Origin: Nocardioides sp. YIM 152315
GTDB lineage: Bacteria; Actinomycetota; Actinomycetes; Propionibacteriales; Nocardioidaceae
Direction of reading: 5' to 3'
Length of the DNA: 51,119 nt
Assembly: GCF_029210375.1 (NCBI RefSeq)
Contig: NZ_JARGER010000008.1
Coordinates: 84,348 to 135,466, forward strand
In this document: positions 1 to 8,942 of the stretch, one piece after another
How positions within the stretch are numbered: position 1 is the stretch's first letter
How the letters are laid out: every line of letters starts with the position of its first letter
The notes under the pieces: generated by a model
Seen by the model: the letters and a program-made list of their open reading frames with translations, nothing else
What the model was told of the DNA's origin: nothing
Databases searched by the model: none
Position numbers and translations under genes: made by a program

Positions 1-4
1 AATA

Positions 5-45
5 GTCGGTCGGCGCGGCGTCCCGGTGGCGCCGCGCCGACCGAC
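5..45. terminator. Perfect GC-rich hairpin, probable terminator of an upstream gene
   Basis: Positions 5-20 and 30-45 are perfect reverse complements (16-bp stem) with a 9-nt loop. No T-run follows, so it is either a factor-assisted terminator of a gene left of the window or another stable RNA structure. It lies just upstream of the first gene of the window. Confidence 0.55.
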
Positions 46-80
46 GACCTTGAATAGAACGAACGAAACCAAGGAGCACC

Positions 81-1727
81 GTGAGCAACAGCCCCGAGTC
101 CCCGACGCTCTTCCCCGAGTTCTTTACTCAGTGTCTGAAGAGCCAGGGCATCGACACGATCTTCGGACTGGTGGGGGACGCAAACCTGTTCCTCATGGAC
201 CACTTCACGCGCCAGCCCGGGAACCGGTACGTCTCGGTGACGCACGAGGCGTCGGCCGTGCTTGCTGCGAGTGGCTATGCGCGCGCCACCGGACGTCTCG
301 GCGTCGCAACCGTGACCCACGGTCCGGCGCTCACCAACACGGTCACCGCCCTCGTGGAGAACGTGCGCGGTCGGATGCCGTTGCTTCTGATCGCCGGCGA
401 CACGGCTGTAGTCGATCGTGAGAACGTTCAGTCGGTTCCGCAGCGCGACATCATCATGCCCACCGGGGCCGGGTTCGAGCAGGTTCGCGCCCCCGAGACC
501 GTCGGAGAGGACCTCGCGGTCGCGATCCGGCGCGCGATGCTGGAGCGTCGCCCGGTCGTCCTCAACTTGCCGGCGGACTTCCAGTGGGCCCCGGTCGCGG
601 ATGCGACCCTGCCCGAGGTCCGCTGGCGCTCGATCAGCGCGGTTGCGCCGGACCGCAACGAGATGGACTCAGTGTCCGGGCTTGTCGCGTCGGCACGTCG
701 CCCGCTCATCCTGGCCGGCCGTGGCGCGATCGAGGACCGCAGTCACAAGGCGGTGGTCGAGCTCGCCGAGCGTCTCGGCGCGCCGCTGGCAACCACGCTC
801 CAAGCGCGCGATCTGTTCCGCGGACACCCCCACAACATCGGGATCTTCGGAACCCTGTCCCACGACGTCGCCCTCGACGTCATCGGCCATGCCGACTGCG
901 TTATCGCCCTCGGGGCGTCACTCAACCGTTGGACGACCGTCGAAGGTGGTCTGCTTCAAGGCAAGCGAGTGATCCAGGCCGACCGTGACCCGGAATGCCT
1001 CCAGCGGTTCCAGGTTGTCGACGCAACAGTGCTCGGTGACGTCGAAGAGGTGGTGCGCGCGCTGCTCGCTGACCTTGACGAGATCGAGGCGCCATCGACC
1101 GGATTCGCGGACGAGGCGCTCGAGCGACGGTTGGAAGCACGTCCAGCCGTAGTTCACCCCGACTGGAGTACCGAGTCGACGATCGACATCCGAACTGCGC
1201 TCGTGGAGATCGAGTCCGGCTTCGAAACAGACCGGACCCTCGTCCTCGACGGCGGTCGGTTCCTGCCGGAGGTTTGGAAGCTCATCTCAGTCCAGCACCC
1301 GACCGACTACATCCACACCACGCACTTCGGATCGATCGGCCTCAGCCTCGGCAACGCACTCGGTGCGTGCGTCGCCTCCGAGAAGCGCACTCTGCTGGTG
1401 ACCGGCGACGGCGGCTTCATGCTGGGTGGCCTCGCCGACTTCCAGGCGGCCGTCCGTCACAACCTCGACATCACGGTCGTCATCCTCAACGACAGCGCAT
1501 ACGGCGCAGAGCACATCCAGTTCCGGCGTCGTGACATGGACCCCGCCCTATCCATGTTCGAGTGGCCATCATTCGCCGAACTGGCCAAGGTCATGGGGGC
1601 CGAGGGCCACGAGGTCACCGACATGGAGAGTCTGCGCGCCGCACTAGCTGCCGTCGCGGCTCGTCGCGGCCCGGCGCTCATCGACGTGAAGCTGGACCCA
1701 GAAAAGATCACCAGGATCGACGCCTGA
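81..1727 (+). CDS. Thiamine-diphosphate-dependent enzyme (acetolactate synthase / 2-hydroxyacyl-CoA lyase superfamily)
   Basis: A 548-aa cytosolic ThDP enzyme, the usual length for the family. It starts at GTG with AAGGAG-type sequence at 70-75. The N-terminal Pyr domain (about 10-175) has the cofactor-activating glutamate in VTHEAS (E56). The central domain (about 195-330) contains RPLILAGRGA. The C-terminal PP domain has the Mg/ThDP motif GDG at 442-444 ending in ND at 470-471. The family makes or breaks C-C bonds next to a carbonyl. Here it is coupled by a 1-nt stop/start overlap (TGATG) to a hydrolase, then a crotonase and an acyl-CoA ligase, so a catabolic C-C lyase (2-hydroxyacyl-CoA lyase, diketone hydrolase or 2-oxoacid decarboxylase) is more likely than branched-chain amino acid synthesis. 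No regulatory small subunit is adjacent. Superfamily is sure; substrate is not. Confidence 0.85.
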   Translation: MSNSPESPTLFPEFFTQCLKSQGIDTIFGLVGDANLFLMDHFTRQPGNRYVSVTHEASAVLAASGYARATGRLGVATVTHGPALTNTVTALVENVRGRMPLLLIAGDTAVVDRENVQSVPQRDIIMPTGAGFEQVRAPETVGEDLAVAIRRAMLERRPVVLNLPADFQWAPVADATLPEVRWRSISAVAPDRNEMDSVSGLVASARRPLILAGRGAIEDRSHKAVVELAERLGAPLATTLQARDLFRGHPHNIGIFGTLSHDVALDVIGHADCVIALGASLNRWTTVEGGLLQGKRVIQADRDPECLQRFQVVDATVLGDVEEVVRALLADLDEIEAPSTGFADEALERRLEARPAVVHPDWSTESTIDIRTALVEIESGFETDRTLVLDGGRFLPEVWKLISVQHPTDYIHTTHFGSIGLSLGNALGACVASEKRTLLVTGDGGFMLGGLADFQAAVRHNLDITVVILNDSAYGAEHIQFRRRDMDPALSMFEWPSFAELAKVMGAEGHEVTDMESLRAALAAVAARRGPALIDVKLDPEKITRIDA

Positions 1728-2617
1728 TGACCGTACCGATTTCCGGACCCACGCGCGCCGAGTGGCGCACCACCGACGGCCTCAGCCTGATCGGCGACAC
1801 CTGGGGGACGCCCGACCAGCCCACCGTCGTCTTTCTGCACGGGGTAGGACAGAGCCGGCACGCTTGGAGGGCTGCTGCGCGCTCCGTAGCCGCGGCCGGC
1901 TTCGCCGCACGCACGTTCGACGCGCGCGGACACGGAGAGTCGGACTGGGCCGCTGACGGCGACTACTCCCGCCCGCGCATGCTGCTCGACCTCGAACCCG
2001 TGATGGCCGACCTCGCGCGGCCCGCGGTCCTCGTGGGGTTCTCAATGGGAGGCGACACTTGCCTCCTGAGAGCGGCAAGCAGTCCCCAGACGGTCGCGGG
2101 GGTAGTGCTGGTCGACGTTGCGCCGCACGTTGAACCCGACGGGGTCGGTCCGGTTCAGGCCTTCCTGAACGTCAGCCTCGCCGGGTTCGTCGACCCAGCC
2201 GACGCCGCAACCGCGGTCGCCAAGCTCAATGATCAGCCCCCGCCAACGGACGTGCAAGCTGCCCGGAGGGCCATGGAACGGCACCTGCGCCATGATCCCA
2301 CCTCGTCGCGATGGTACTGGAAGTGGGATCCGGCGCACTTCGAGAACGACCCACCGCTCGAACTCCGCGAACGTGAGCTCAACGACGCAGCTCGCGCCGC
2401 CACCGCGCCCCTCATGTTGGTGCGAGGCGCGCTCTCCGCGATGCTGAGCGACCGCAGCGTGGAGCGTCTCCTCGACATCCGCCCTGACGCCCGGTACGTA
2501 AACGTCTCCGACGCGGGGCACGCCTCTTCCGGTGGAACCAACGCACGATTCACCGACGCCATCCTGAGCTTCGTGAGCGACGTCCATTCCACCACGTCCG
2601 AGGTGGGCCACCGATGA
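1727..2617 (+). CDS. Alpha/beta hydrolase
   Basis: A 296-aa alpha/beta-hydrolase-fold protein. The oxyanion-side HG is at 38-39 (FLHGVGQS), the nucleophile elbow is GFSMGG with Ser106, and the C-terminal catalytic His is H265 in SDAGHASS; the acid is probably in the ML-S-D segment near 242. The start is the ATG overlapping the previous stop by 1 nt (TGATG); a longer in-frame reading upstream overlaps the ThDP gene and is rejected. It overlaps the next gene by 4 nt. Such enzymes hydrolyse esters, lactones, thioesters or C-C bonds of diketones. Next to a ThDP enzyme and a CoA ligase it probably opens a ring or ester to give an acid. The substrate is unknown. Confidence 0.85.
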   Translation: MTVPISGPTRAEWRTTDGLSLIGDTWGTPDQPTVVFLHGVGQSRHAWRAAARSVAAAGFAARTFDARGHGESDWAADGDYSRPRMLLDLEPVMADLARPAVLVGFSMGGDTCLLRAASSPQTVAGVVLVDVAPHVEPDGVGPVQAFLNVSLAGFVDPADAATAVAKLNDQPPPTDVQAARRAMERHLRHDPTSSRWYWKWDPAHFENDPPLELRERELNDAARAATAPLMLVRGALSAMLSDRSVERLLDIRPDARYVNVSDAGHASSGGTNARFTDAILSFVSDVHSTTSEVGHR

Positions 2618-3291
2618 TGACAGTTCGCACTATCGAGGTGACCGACCACCTCCGCGACGGACGTACCCCCGTGTTCACCCGGGCGGCTTTCGCACGGCTC
2701 GCAACGGCGGCCGGAGAGGCCGAGCGCGCGGGGGAGGTGCTGCTCATCGTTCCTGCGGCACCCGGAACGTTCTGCGCTGGCGCGGACCTCGACGATGCCC
2801 GCAGGTACATCGACCAACCCGACGACTACCTCAGCATGATCGATTCGTGCTGGGAGGCCCTGGAGTCCGGTGGCGCCCCAATCGTTGTCGCCGTGGACGG
2901 CCCCGCAGTGGGAGGAGCGTTCGAGCTCTGCCTCGCCGCCGACGCGGTCGTCGCGACCGACCGGGCATGGTTTTCCCTGCCCGAGGCAACATTCGGTCTT
3001 CCGCCGATCTCGGCTACTCGACGACTTGCCGCCGCGGTCGGACGAACACGCGCTCGTGAGATTGTCCTCAGCGGCCGTCGTGTCGCGTGCGACGAAGCTC
3101 GTGAACTTGGCCTGGTGAAAACGCTCTGCGCGTCAGACGACCTGCTCACATCAGCCCATGCGATTGCCGAAGCGCTCGGCAAGGCCGGCCCGCACGCCGC
3201 GCGGGCGATCAAGAGCGCCTTGTCGACCTCGGCCACCGACCGCGAGATCGCGCGCGAATGGTTCGTCCGCGGAATCGGAGGAAGCCGATGA
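2614..3291 (+). CDS. Enoyl-CoA hydratase/isomerase family protein (crotonase)
   Basis: A 225-aa crotonase, somewhat shorter than the usual 255-270. The oxyanion-hole segment is PGTFCAGADLDDAR, and the second is VDGPAVGGAFELCLAADAVVA, followed by the conserved LPEATFGLPP strand. The C-terminal trimerisation helices are short. It hydrates or isomerises an enoyl-CoA in beta-oxidation. Translation is coupled to both neighbours by ATGA overlaps, so it is the third gene of the 81-5833 operon. It is one of three crotonases in the window, so its own step cannot be fixed. Confidence 0.85.
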   Translation: MMTVRTIEVTDHLRDGRTPVFTRAAFARLATAAGEAERAGEVLLIVPAAPGTFCAGADLDDARRYIDQPDDYLSMIDSCWEALESGGAPIVVAVDGPAVGGAFELCLAADAVVATDRAWFSLPEATFGLPPISATRRLAAAVGRTRAREIVLSGRRVACDEARELGLVKTLCASDDLLTSAHAIAEALGKAGPHAARAIKSALSTSATDREIAREWFVRGIGGSR

Positions 3292-4910
3292 ACGAGTCTG
3301 AAAGCAGCGGCCTCTTGCTCAGCACGATGCAGGACATTCCGATCACAGTCAGACGCATCTTCGATCACGGCCGCGACGTTCATGCGAGTAGCAAGATCGT
3401 CACCTACCGCAACGGTGCACGCGAAGAAGTGACGTTCGGCGACCTCGCGAAGGATGCCGATGGCCTGGCTACTGCCCTGGCCGACCTCGGTGTCACCGCC
3501 GGCGACCGCGTTGCCACCCTGATGTGGAACCAGCCCGAGCACCTCGCGGTGTACTTTGCCGCAACCTGCTCCGGCGCCGTGGTGCATCCGTTGAATCCAC
3601 GACTGACCCGTGAGCAACTGATCGAGATCATGAGGCTAGCCCAAGATCGGGTGCTCTTCGTCGACGATTCGATGCTGGATCTAGTAGCCGGAATACGAGC
3701 TGAGGTGCCCACGCTGAAGGCGATCATCTCCATCGGCGGATCAGGGTCCAGCGACTACCTCGAGTACGAGGCGCTCCGAAAGACCGAGGGCGTCGTACCG
3801 CGGCCGGACATCGACGAGCGGGCAGCCGCGGTCCTTTGCTTCACGAGCGGCACGACCGGATCACCCAAGGGAGTGGCATACAGCCACCGCTCGCTCTTTC
3901 TACACACCCAGGCGATTTCGACGACCAATGTGTATGGGATCGGGCAGCCGGACAGCATTCTCCTGAGCGTCCCGATCTACCACACAAACGGGGCGAGCAT
4001 GCCGATCGCCGGGTGGATGGCTGGAGCCCGTCTGGTGATGCCCGAGCGCAACCTGCAACCTCTTCCGATGGGGGAGATGATCGAGCGCGAGGGCGTCACG
4101 TTGGCCGTCGGCGTCGTCACACTCTGGAACGACCTGCTCGAGCGCTGGCGGACTGGCCTGGCTGACCTCTCTTCCCTGCGCCTGGTCGTGTCCGGCGGTA
4201 CCGCGTCTCCACGCGCGCTCCTCCAGGAGTTCCGTGACAAGGGTGTTCCTGTTATCCAGGGATGGGGCATGACAGAGTCGCTCGGCATCTGCACGATGGG
4301 CCACCCACCTGCGGGCGTTGAGGAGTCGGTCATCTACGACTACCTCGCGACCGGCGGCCGCATCGTCGGTGGCGTCCGGGTCCGCGTCCGCGACGTTGAT
4401 ACCGGAGTGCTGCAGCCTCACGACGGGGAATCGGTGGGCGAGCTCGAGGTCGAGGGCCCGTGGATCACCGGCGGATACGTCGGACGCACCGAGGGAGACG
4501 GACTCCGCGACGGCTGGTTCCGGACCGGAGACATCGGCACGGTGACGCCCGACGGATACGTGCGAATCACCGATCGTCTCAAGGACGTGATCAAGTCCGG
4601 GGGTGAATGGATCTCGAGCCTCGACCTGGAGGACGCGATCCGGTCACACCCGGCCGTGCGAGATGTCTGCGTCATCGGAGTGCCAGATGAAAGGTGGCAG
4701 GAACGACCGCTCGCCGTCGTCGTCGGCGATGTCCGGGTCGACGACTTAGTCTCCTGGCTCAAGGCACGCGTCGCTCGCTGGTGGATCCCGGAGCGCTGGG
4801 TCGTTGTTGACGAACTTCCCCGCACGAGCGTCGGAAAGATCGACAAGCGGCAGGTTCGCCGAACCTACGACGACGACAGCTACGCGCTCGCCCCGACCGC
4901 GCAGAACTGA
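3288..4910 (+). CDS. AMP-dependent acyl-CoA synthetase/ligase
   Basis: A 540-aa ANL-superfamily enzyme. The P-loop-like motif is FTSGTTGSPKGVAYSH, followed by GWGMTES (A5), GWFRTGDIG (A7) and the C-terminal hinge/lysine segment SVGKIDKR carrying the adenylation lysine. ATG at 3288 overlaps the crotonase stop; a GTG upstream lies inside the crotonase gene. The enzyme activates a carboxylic acid through an acyl-AMP to the CoA thioester. Position after a hydrolase suggests it primes the acid released in this operon. Medium/long-chain fatty acid type is closer than acetate type; the substrate is unknown. Confidence 0.88.
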   Translation: MNESESSGLLLSTMQDIPITVRRIFDHGRDVHASSKIVTYRNGAREEVTFGDLAKDADGLATALADLGVTAGDRVATLMWNQPEHLAVYFAATCSGAVVHPLNPRLTREQLIEIMRLAQDRVLFVDDSMLDLVAGIRAEVPTLKAIISIGGSGSSDYLEYEALRKTEGVVPRPDIDERAAAVLCFTSGTTGSPKGVAYSHRSLFLHTQAISTTNVYGIGQPDSILLSVPIYHTNGASMPIAGWMAGARLVMPERNLQPLPMGEMIEREGVTLAVGVVTLWNDLLERWRTGLADLSSLRLVVSGGTASPRALLQEFRDKGVPVIQGWGMTESLGICTMGHPPAGVEESVIYDYLATGGRIVGGVRVRVRDVDTGVLQPHDGESVGELEVEGPWITGGYVGRTEGDGLRDGWFRTGDIGTVTPDGYVRITDRLKDVIKSGGEWISSLDLEDAIRSHPAVRDVCVIGVPDERWQERPLAVVVGDVRVDDLVSWLKARVARWWIPERWVVVDELPRTSVGKIDKRQVRRTYDDDSYALAPTAQN

Positions 4911-4942
4911 CCTCCCGTCCTTCTCTCTGCAAGGAGATCACA

Positions 4943-5833
4943 GTGGTTGTCCACGCACATCTGGGTGCCGTGTTCCCCCAGGACGAAATCGAGCCCAATC
5001 CCTCCGCAATCAAGTCCTACCTGCGCGGGGTCGAGGAGCTCGGCTTCGATCACATCGTCGCTGCGGACCATGTCCTCGGTGCGGACCAAGCTGTGCACCA
5101 GCAGGCAGCGCCGTTCGGCCGGCCCGACCCCTACACTCTGGACAACAACTTCTGGGAGCCATTCGTGCTCTTCGGGTTCGTCGCTGCGGTCAGCCGACTC
5201 GGGGTGATGACCTCCGTGCTGGCCCTCCCGCAGCGACAGACGGCGCTCGTCGCGAAGCAGACCGCGACGGTCGACCACCTTCTGGAAGGACGCCTCCGAC
5301 TGGGTGTCGGGCTCGGGTACATCCAGGCAGAGTTCGAAGCGCTGGGTGTCCCGTTCGGGGCACGGGGCCGCCGGTTCGAAGAGATGATCAGCGTTCTCAG
5401 GAGGCTCTGGACTGAGCAGAGCGTGACGATGTCGAGAGAGTTTCACACCCTCAACGGTGTCGGCCTCGCACCTCGCCCCGTGCAACGGCCGATCCCCGTG
5501 TGGATCGGAACGGGGGACGCTCGCCCGGCACTCGAGCGCGTCGGACGGATCGCCGATGGCTGGCTGCCGCTGCGCATCCCCGGCTTCGGCTTTGAGCAGG
5601 ACTTCGATGTCGTGCGCGCAGCCGCCGAGGGTGAAGGCCGCGATCCGTCCCAGATTGGCATCCAGGGGCGCGTGCAATGTCGAGACCGGGACGTCGATCG
5701 AACCCGCCGGCAGGTCGCACGGTGGATCGACGCGGGCGCGAGCTATGTCGGGATCGACACCGAACAGGCCGGCCTAAAGGGACAGCCCCACGACGCCCAC
5801 CTCGAGCTGCTTGCGAAGATCGCGCAGTTCTGA
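4943..5833 (+). CDS. LLM-class flavin/F420-dependent oxidoreductase
   Basis: A 296-aa luciferase-like TIM-barrel protein. It starts at GTG 4943 with AAGGAG at 4931-4936. Signature segments are ELGFDHIVAADHVLG near the N-terminus, TSVLALPQRQTALVAKQTATVD (beta4 region) and LRLGVGLGYIQAEFEALG. Length and order fit the TIGR03619-like F420-dependent group common in Actinomycetota. It could be a monooxygenase (Baeyer-Villiger type) or dehydrogenase. It lies 32 nt after the ligase and is probably co-transcribed as the last gene of this operon. A second LLM protein is at 30208. Confidence 0.85.
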   Translation: MVVHAHLGAVFPQDEIEPNPSAIKSYLRGVEELGFDHIVAADHVLGADQAVHQQAAPFGRPDPYTLDNNFWEPFVLFGFVAAVSRLGVMTSVLALPQRQTALVAKQTATVDHLLEGRLRLGVGLGYIQAEFEALGVPFGARGRRFEEMISVLRRLWTEQSVTMSREFHTLNGVGLAPRPVQRPIPVWIGTGDARPALERVGRIADGWLPLRIPGFGFEQDFDVVRAAAEGEGRDPSQIGIQGRVQCRDRDVDRTRRQVARWIDAGASYVGIDTEQAGLKGQPHDAHLELLAKIAQF

Positions 5834-5839
5834 CCCATC

Positions 5840-6329
5840 GGATCGAGCCCTCCGCGGAGCTTGTGGTGCGGGGTCAGGTGCGAGTGCGATATCGCACGGC
5901 GCATGTCGCGCGACAGTGCGAGTCACGCTGCCGAGAGCGTGCGGCGACCTGTGACCGCGAGGCGTGCCCACAACGATGACGAAAGCGGTCAGTCGAATCG
6001 CTTCGGCGATGACTACATCGCCGGATCGACCTCGAGCTTTCGAGCTGGCGACGTAGCGGACACCCTTGCCTACGCGCTGCGCGACCTCCCGCGCGATTCC
6101 CGAAAAGACCCTTGCGACGAGATGGTGACTCCGCCACCGAATGTATCGATGTCGACTGCTTCGTGCTGGGCATGCGCACACACGACGTGAAGCGCGGCGT
6201 TCGTCGCGCGAGCTAGTCCGCATCGATCTCCGCGACGCGTTCCGATCCCTCCACCCCGTCCACTCCAACGACGACAGTCCTGGTCAGCGGTGTGGCTCGG
6301 CGCTCCGCTCGGAGCTGGTTTCCGTTCAT
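5840..6329 (-). pseudogene. Decayed universal stress protein (UspA family), at least two frameshifts
   Basis: Three minus-strand frames in succession carry pieces of one UspA protein. The N-terminus TVVVGVDGVEGSERVAEIDAD stops at 6213. A middle piece (ATNAALHVVCAHAQHEAVD) follows in a second frame. A C-terminal piece has the nucleotide-binding pattern VVGTPRGHRSPHALGSVTR then HAPCD in a third frame. Its ATG (6329-6327) overlaps the stop of the crotonase gene (ATGA), so it was once translationally coupled to it. This fills most of the 490-nt gap between 5833 and 6326. Frameshifts could be real decay or sequencing errors; two in 450 nt favour decay. Confidence 0.7.
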
Positions 6330-7198
6330 CCTTCGCCAAGCTGACCGCCTGCGGCAGCGTCGCGTGCCAGGGAGCGCACGTCCGCGCCCGCGAGCGCATC
6401 GCCGTGCAGTTCCGCGTTGTGCGCGTGGCCCACGTGATGGAGCCCGAACGCGGCATCCAACCCGACCCGAAGGCCTTGCGAGTCCTCGGCCTGGTTCACG
6501 GCACGCTTGGCCAAGCTCAAGCCGAACGCAGGCATCCTTGCGATCTTGGTCGCGATCGCGCGAGTACGTTGCTCGAGTTCGTCCCGGGGGACTACGTGGT
6601 TCACCATGCCGAGACTCTGCGCCCGGTGGGCGTCGAAGCGATCGCCGGTAAACAGGAGTTCCTTCGCTGCCCGGGGGTTGGTCGCCCAGGGGTGGGCGAA
6701 GTACTCGACCCCGGGGATGCCCATCTGCACGACCGGGTCGGCGAAGAAGGCGTCCTCGCTGGCGATGATGAAGTCCGCAATCCAAGCCAGCATCAGACCG
6801 CCGGCGATGCAGCCACCTTGGACCATGGCGATCACGGGCTTCGGGATCTCGCGCCAGCGACGACACATCCCCAGGTACACCTCGGACTCGCGCGCCATTC
6901 GAGCGTCGGCGCCCTGCTTGCCCACGTGATCCCAGCACAGCACTGCTCGGCGCGAGAACGACTGGTCAACGTCGCGACCGGGCGTCCCGATGTCGTGTCC
7001 AGCACTGAAGTGATCTCCGGCGCCGTTGAGCACGATGACTCGGATGGCGTCGTCATCAACAGCAGCTACGAACGCGTCGTCGAGGGCGTACGTCATCGCC
7101 GAGTTCTGCGCGTTTCGGTACTCTGGCCGGTTCAGCGTCACCCACGCGATCGACCCCTCGTAGCGGGTCGTAACCACATCATCCAAGTTATTCATCAT
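6326..7198 (-). CDS. Enoyl-CoA hydratase/isomerase family protein
   Basis: A 290-aa crotonase. The first oxyanion segment is GAGDHFSAGHDIGTPGRD, the second is MVQGGCIAGGLMLAWIADFI, followed by FADPVVQMGIPG and a long C-terminal helical tail. The N-terminus (DDVVTTRYEGSIAWVTLNRPEYRNAQ) is the family norm, so the start is at or within one codon of 7198 (two ATGs, 7198 and 7195). No Shine-Dalgarno is visible. TACTCT at 7211-7206 lies 7 nt before the ATG, as in leaderless transcripts. A copy of the shared operator covers the start codon. It probably acts on an intermediate of the same pathway. Confidence 0.88.
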   Translation of the reverse strand: MMNNLDDVVTTRYEGSIAWVTLNRPEYRNAQNSAMTYALDDAFVAAVDDDAIRVIVLNGAGDHFSAGHDIGTPGRDVDQSFSRRAVLCWDHVGKQGADARMARESEVYLGMCRRWREIPKPVIAMVQGGCIAGGLMLAWIADFIIASEDAFFADPVVQMGIPGVEYFAHPWATNPRAAKELLFTGDRFDAHRAQSLGMVNHVVPRDELEQRTRAIATKIARMPAFGLSLAKRAVNQAEDSQGLRVGLDAAFGLHHVGHAHNAELHGDALAGADVRSLARDAAAGGQLGEG

Positions 7199-7211
7199 GA
7201 TAAATAGAGTA
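7190..7211 (-). promoter_or_regulatory. Operator copy 1 with probable leaderless promoter of the crotonase gene
   Basis: On the minus strand TATTTATCATGATGAATAA reads as a copy of the shared near-palindrome, with its TCATGA core at 7200-7195. It covers the start codon at 7198. The candidate -10 is TACTCT (7211-7206), 7 nt before ATG. A bound protein would cover the transcription start. Confidence 0.55.
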
Positions 7212-7258
7212 ACGCGATCGCAGCTGGGTGACAGTGTTCGGAGGATGTGGTGAGCACC

Positions 7259-8236
7259 TCAGGCGACGAGCAGGATCTTGCCCGTGTGCCGTCCTGATTC
7301 GAGCAAGTGGTGGGCGGCAGCCGCCTCGGCCAGCGGGAAGGTCGCGTGAATGACCGGACGGATCGCTCCTGATGTCACGAGAGGCCATACTCGGGCCTCG
7401 ACGTCGGCGCAGATCGCCGCCTTCTCCTCGACGGGTCGGGGGCGGAGAGCCGTCGACAGCACGGTCCCGCGCTTCTGCATCAACCTGCCGATGTTGAGCT
7501 CGCCACGGGTCCCGCCCTGCATGCCGATGATCGCGAGGCGTCCGCCATGGGCCAGGGCGTCGACGTTCTTGCCAAGGTAGGAACCACCGATCGTGTCCAG
7601 GATGACGTTTGCACCTCCGCCCGAGGTGGCCGAACGTGTCGCTTCGACGAAGTCGGTGGTTTGGTAGTCGATCGCCACATCGGCACCCAAGTCGCGGCAT
7701 CTGGCTACCTTCTCGGCGCCCCCGTCGGTGGCGATGACCCGGCTGCCCAGGGCGTGAGCAAGCTGGATCGCGAAGGTTCCGATCCCGCCGGCGCCACCGT
7801 GGACCAGAAGGGTCTCGCCGGCGAGGAGACCCGCCTCTAGGTAGACATTGGAGCACACGGTCGCGGCAACCTCAGGAAGGGCCGCGGCTTCAGCAAGGGA
7901 GACGTTCGCCGGCACGGGAAGCAGTTGTCCTTCGGGCGCGACCACGCAGGTGGCGTAGCCGCCACCCGCGAGCAGTGCACAGACTTCGTCGCCGACCTCC
8001 CAGCGCACGACGCCCTCGCCAACTGCGCTGACCACGCCACTGCACTCGAGGCCGATCACCTCAGACACCCCGGGTGGCGGCGGGTAATAACCCTGGCGTT
8101 GCAGGGTGTCTGCTCGGTTGACCGCCGTTGCTGCAACCTCGATGGCGACCTCGCCCGGTCCAGGGATCGGCGTCGGCACTTCCTGAAGGCTGAGGTTCTC
8201 GGGCGGGCCCGGTTCGCGGGCGATGACTGCGTGCAT
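7259..8236 (-). CDS. NAD(P)H:quinone oxidoreductase, zinc-independent MDR family
   Basis: A 325-aa medium-chain dehydrogenase/reductase. The N-terminal GroES-like domain begins MHAVIAREPGPPENLSLQEV and contains AVNRADTLQRQGYYPPPPG. The Rossmann motif is VHGGAGGIGTFAIQLA, followed by DYQTTDF. Catalytic-zinc cysteines are absent, as in quinone reductases (PIG3/QOR type). ATG 8236 is preferred over the TTG at 8242, because TAGACT (8248-8243) sits exactly 6 nt upstream of it, a leaderless arrangement. It could reduce an enone intermediate of the pathway; the family also reduces quinones. It is divergent from the TRAP genes and shares the operator between them. Confidence 0.87.
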   Translation of the reverse strand: MHAVIAREPGPPENLSLQEVPTPIPGPGEVAIEVAATAVNRADTLQRQGYYPPPPGVSEVIGLECSGVVSAVGEGVVRWEVGDEVCALLAGGGYATCVVAPEGQLLPVPANVSLAEAAALPEVAATVCSNVYLEAGLLAGETLLVHGGAGGIGTFAIQLAHALGSRVIATDGGAEKVARCRDLGADVAIDYQTTDFVEATRSATSGGGANVILDTIGGSYLGKNVDALAHGGRLAIIGMQGGTRGELNIGRLMQKRGTVLSTALRPRPVEEKAAICADVEARVWPLVTSGAIRPVIHATFPLAEAAAAHHLLESGRHTGKILLVA

Positions 8237-8242
8237 GAGCAA

Positions 8243-8275
8243 AGTCTAGCAATTTGTCATGAGGAATGATTGACG
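8243..8275. promoter_or_regulatory. Operator copy 2 in the divergent quinone oxidoreductase / TRAP promoter region
   Basis: ATTTGTCATGAGGAATGA (8252-8269) matches the shared operator, with its core TCATGA at 8257-8262. For the minus gene, TAGACT (8248-8243) is a -10 with 6 nt to ATG 8236. For the plus direction, TTGACG at 8270-8275 with CAGACT 17 nt further on is a weak candidate promoter. One bound protein could control both directions. Confidence 0.55.
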
Positions 8276-8357
8276 CCAGTCGAATCCACTTGCAGACTTG
8301 CTGTGGCCGCCGTCACGAGACGTCCGCCACAAGCCCCTCAGCTGGATCGAGCCTCAG

Positions 8358-8942
8358 ATGACGCCCATCACGGTCGGCCGGAACCGTTGGTCCCGTGCCG
8401 CTGACCTCGCGATCGAGGTCCCCGCGGTCATCGTCACGTTCGTGATGATGGCACACATCACCGCCAACGCGGTCGCCAGAAAGTTCTTCGAGCATCCGAT
8501 CGAGTACACACTCGAGATCACGCAGTACTGGTACATGCCCATCATCGCGTTCTTGGGCTTCATGGCCGCGCAGCGTCGAGGGCAGCACATCGCAGCTGAC
8601 CTGATCTTCCAGATGCTGCCGACTGTCACCCGGCGTTGGGTCCTAGCCGCCTTCAACATCGTCGGCGCTGGGGTCCTCGCTGCCTTCTGCCGTTTCGGAT
8701 GGACAGAGGCGCAGTTTGCGCGGGAGATCGGGCGGCACGCGGGGATCACGCCGATTCCCGCTTGGCCCGTCTACTACCTGGTTCCTCTCACCTTCGGAGT
8801 GATGACGCTTCAGTTCCTCTTCGCGGCCATCGCGGCGATCCGCCTCGGCGTTGACGACGAGTCGCTCGAGGAGCTCGAGATGAAGGAAGTCGTGAGCGAG
8901 GACCCCGACACCCACGTCGGAGAGAAGGAGACCGTGCGATGA
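8358..8942 (+). CDS. TRAP transporter small permease subunit (DctQ-like)
   Basis: A 194-aa membrane protein with four predicted transmembrane segments: about 12-32, 55-73, 88-110 and 135-160. The segment EYTLEITQYWYMPIIAFLGFMAAQRRGQHI is the DctQ hallmark region. ATG 8358 is chosen because the upstream extension is not membrane-like and has no conserved residues. The C-terminal tail is acidic and cytoplasmic. It overlaps the large subunit by ATGA. TRAP systems import organic acids using ion gradients. No DctP binding protein is encoded here. Confidence 0.85.
   Translation: MTPITVGRNRWSRAADLAIEVPAVIVTFVMMAHITANAVARKFFEHPIEYTLEITQYWYMPIIAFLGFMAAQRRGQHIAADLIFQMLPTVTRRWVLAAFNIVGAGVLAAFCRFGWTEAQFAREIGRHAGITPIPAWPVYYLVPLTFGVMTLQFLFAAIAAIRLGVDDESLEELEMKEVVSEDPDTHVGEKETVR

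Noticed and set aside
81..1727. Acetolactate synthase large subunit (ilvB)
   Set aside because: No ilvN or ilvC neighbours; the operon is catabolic. Only superfamily membership is supported.
4943..5833. Bioluminescence luciferase
   Set aside because: Luciferase-like fold is shared by many oxidoreductases; no lux genes are present.
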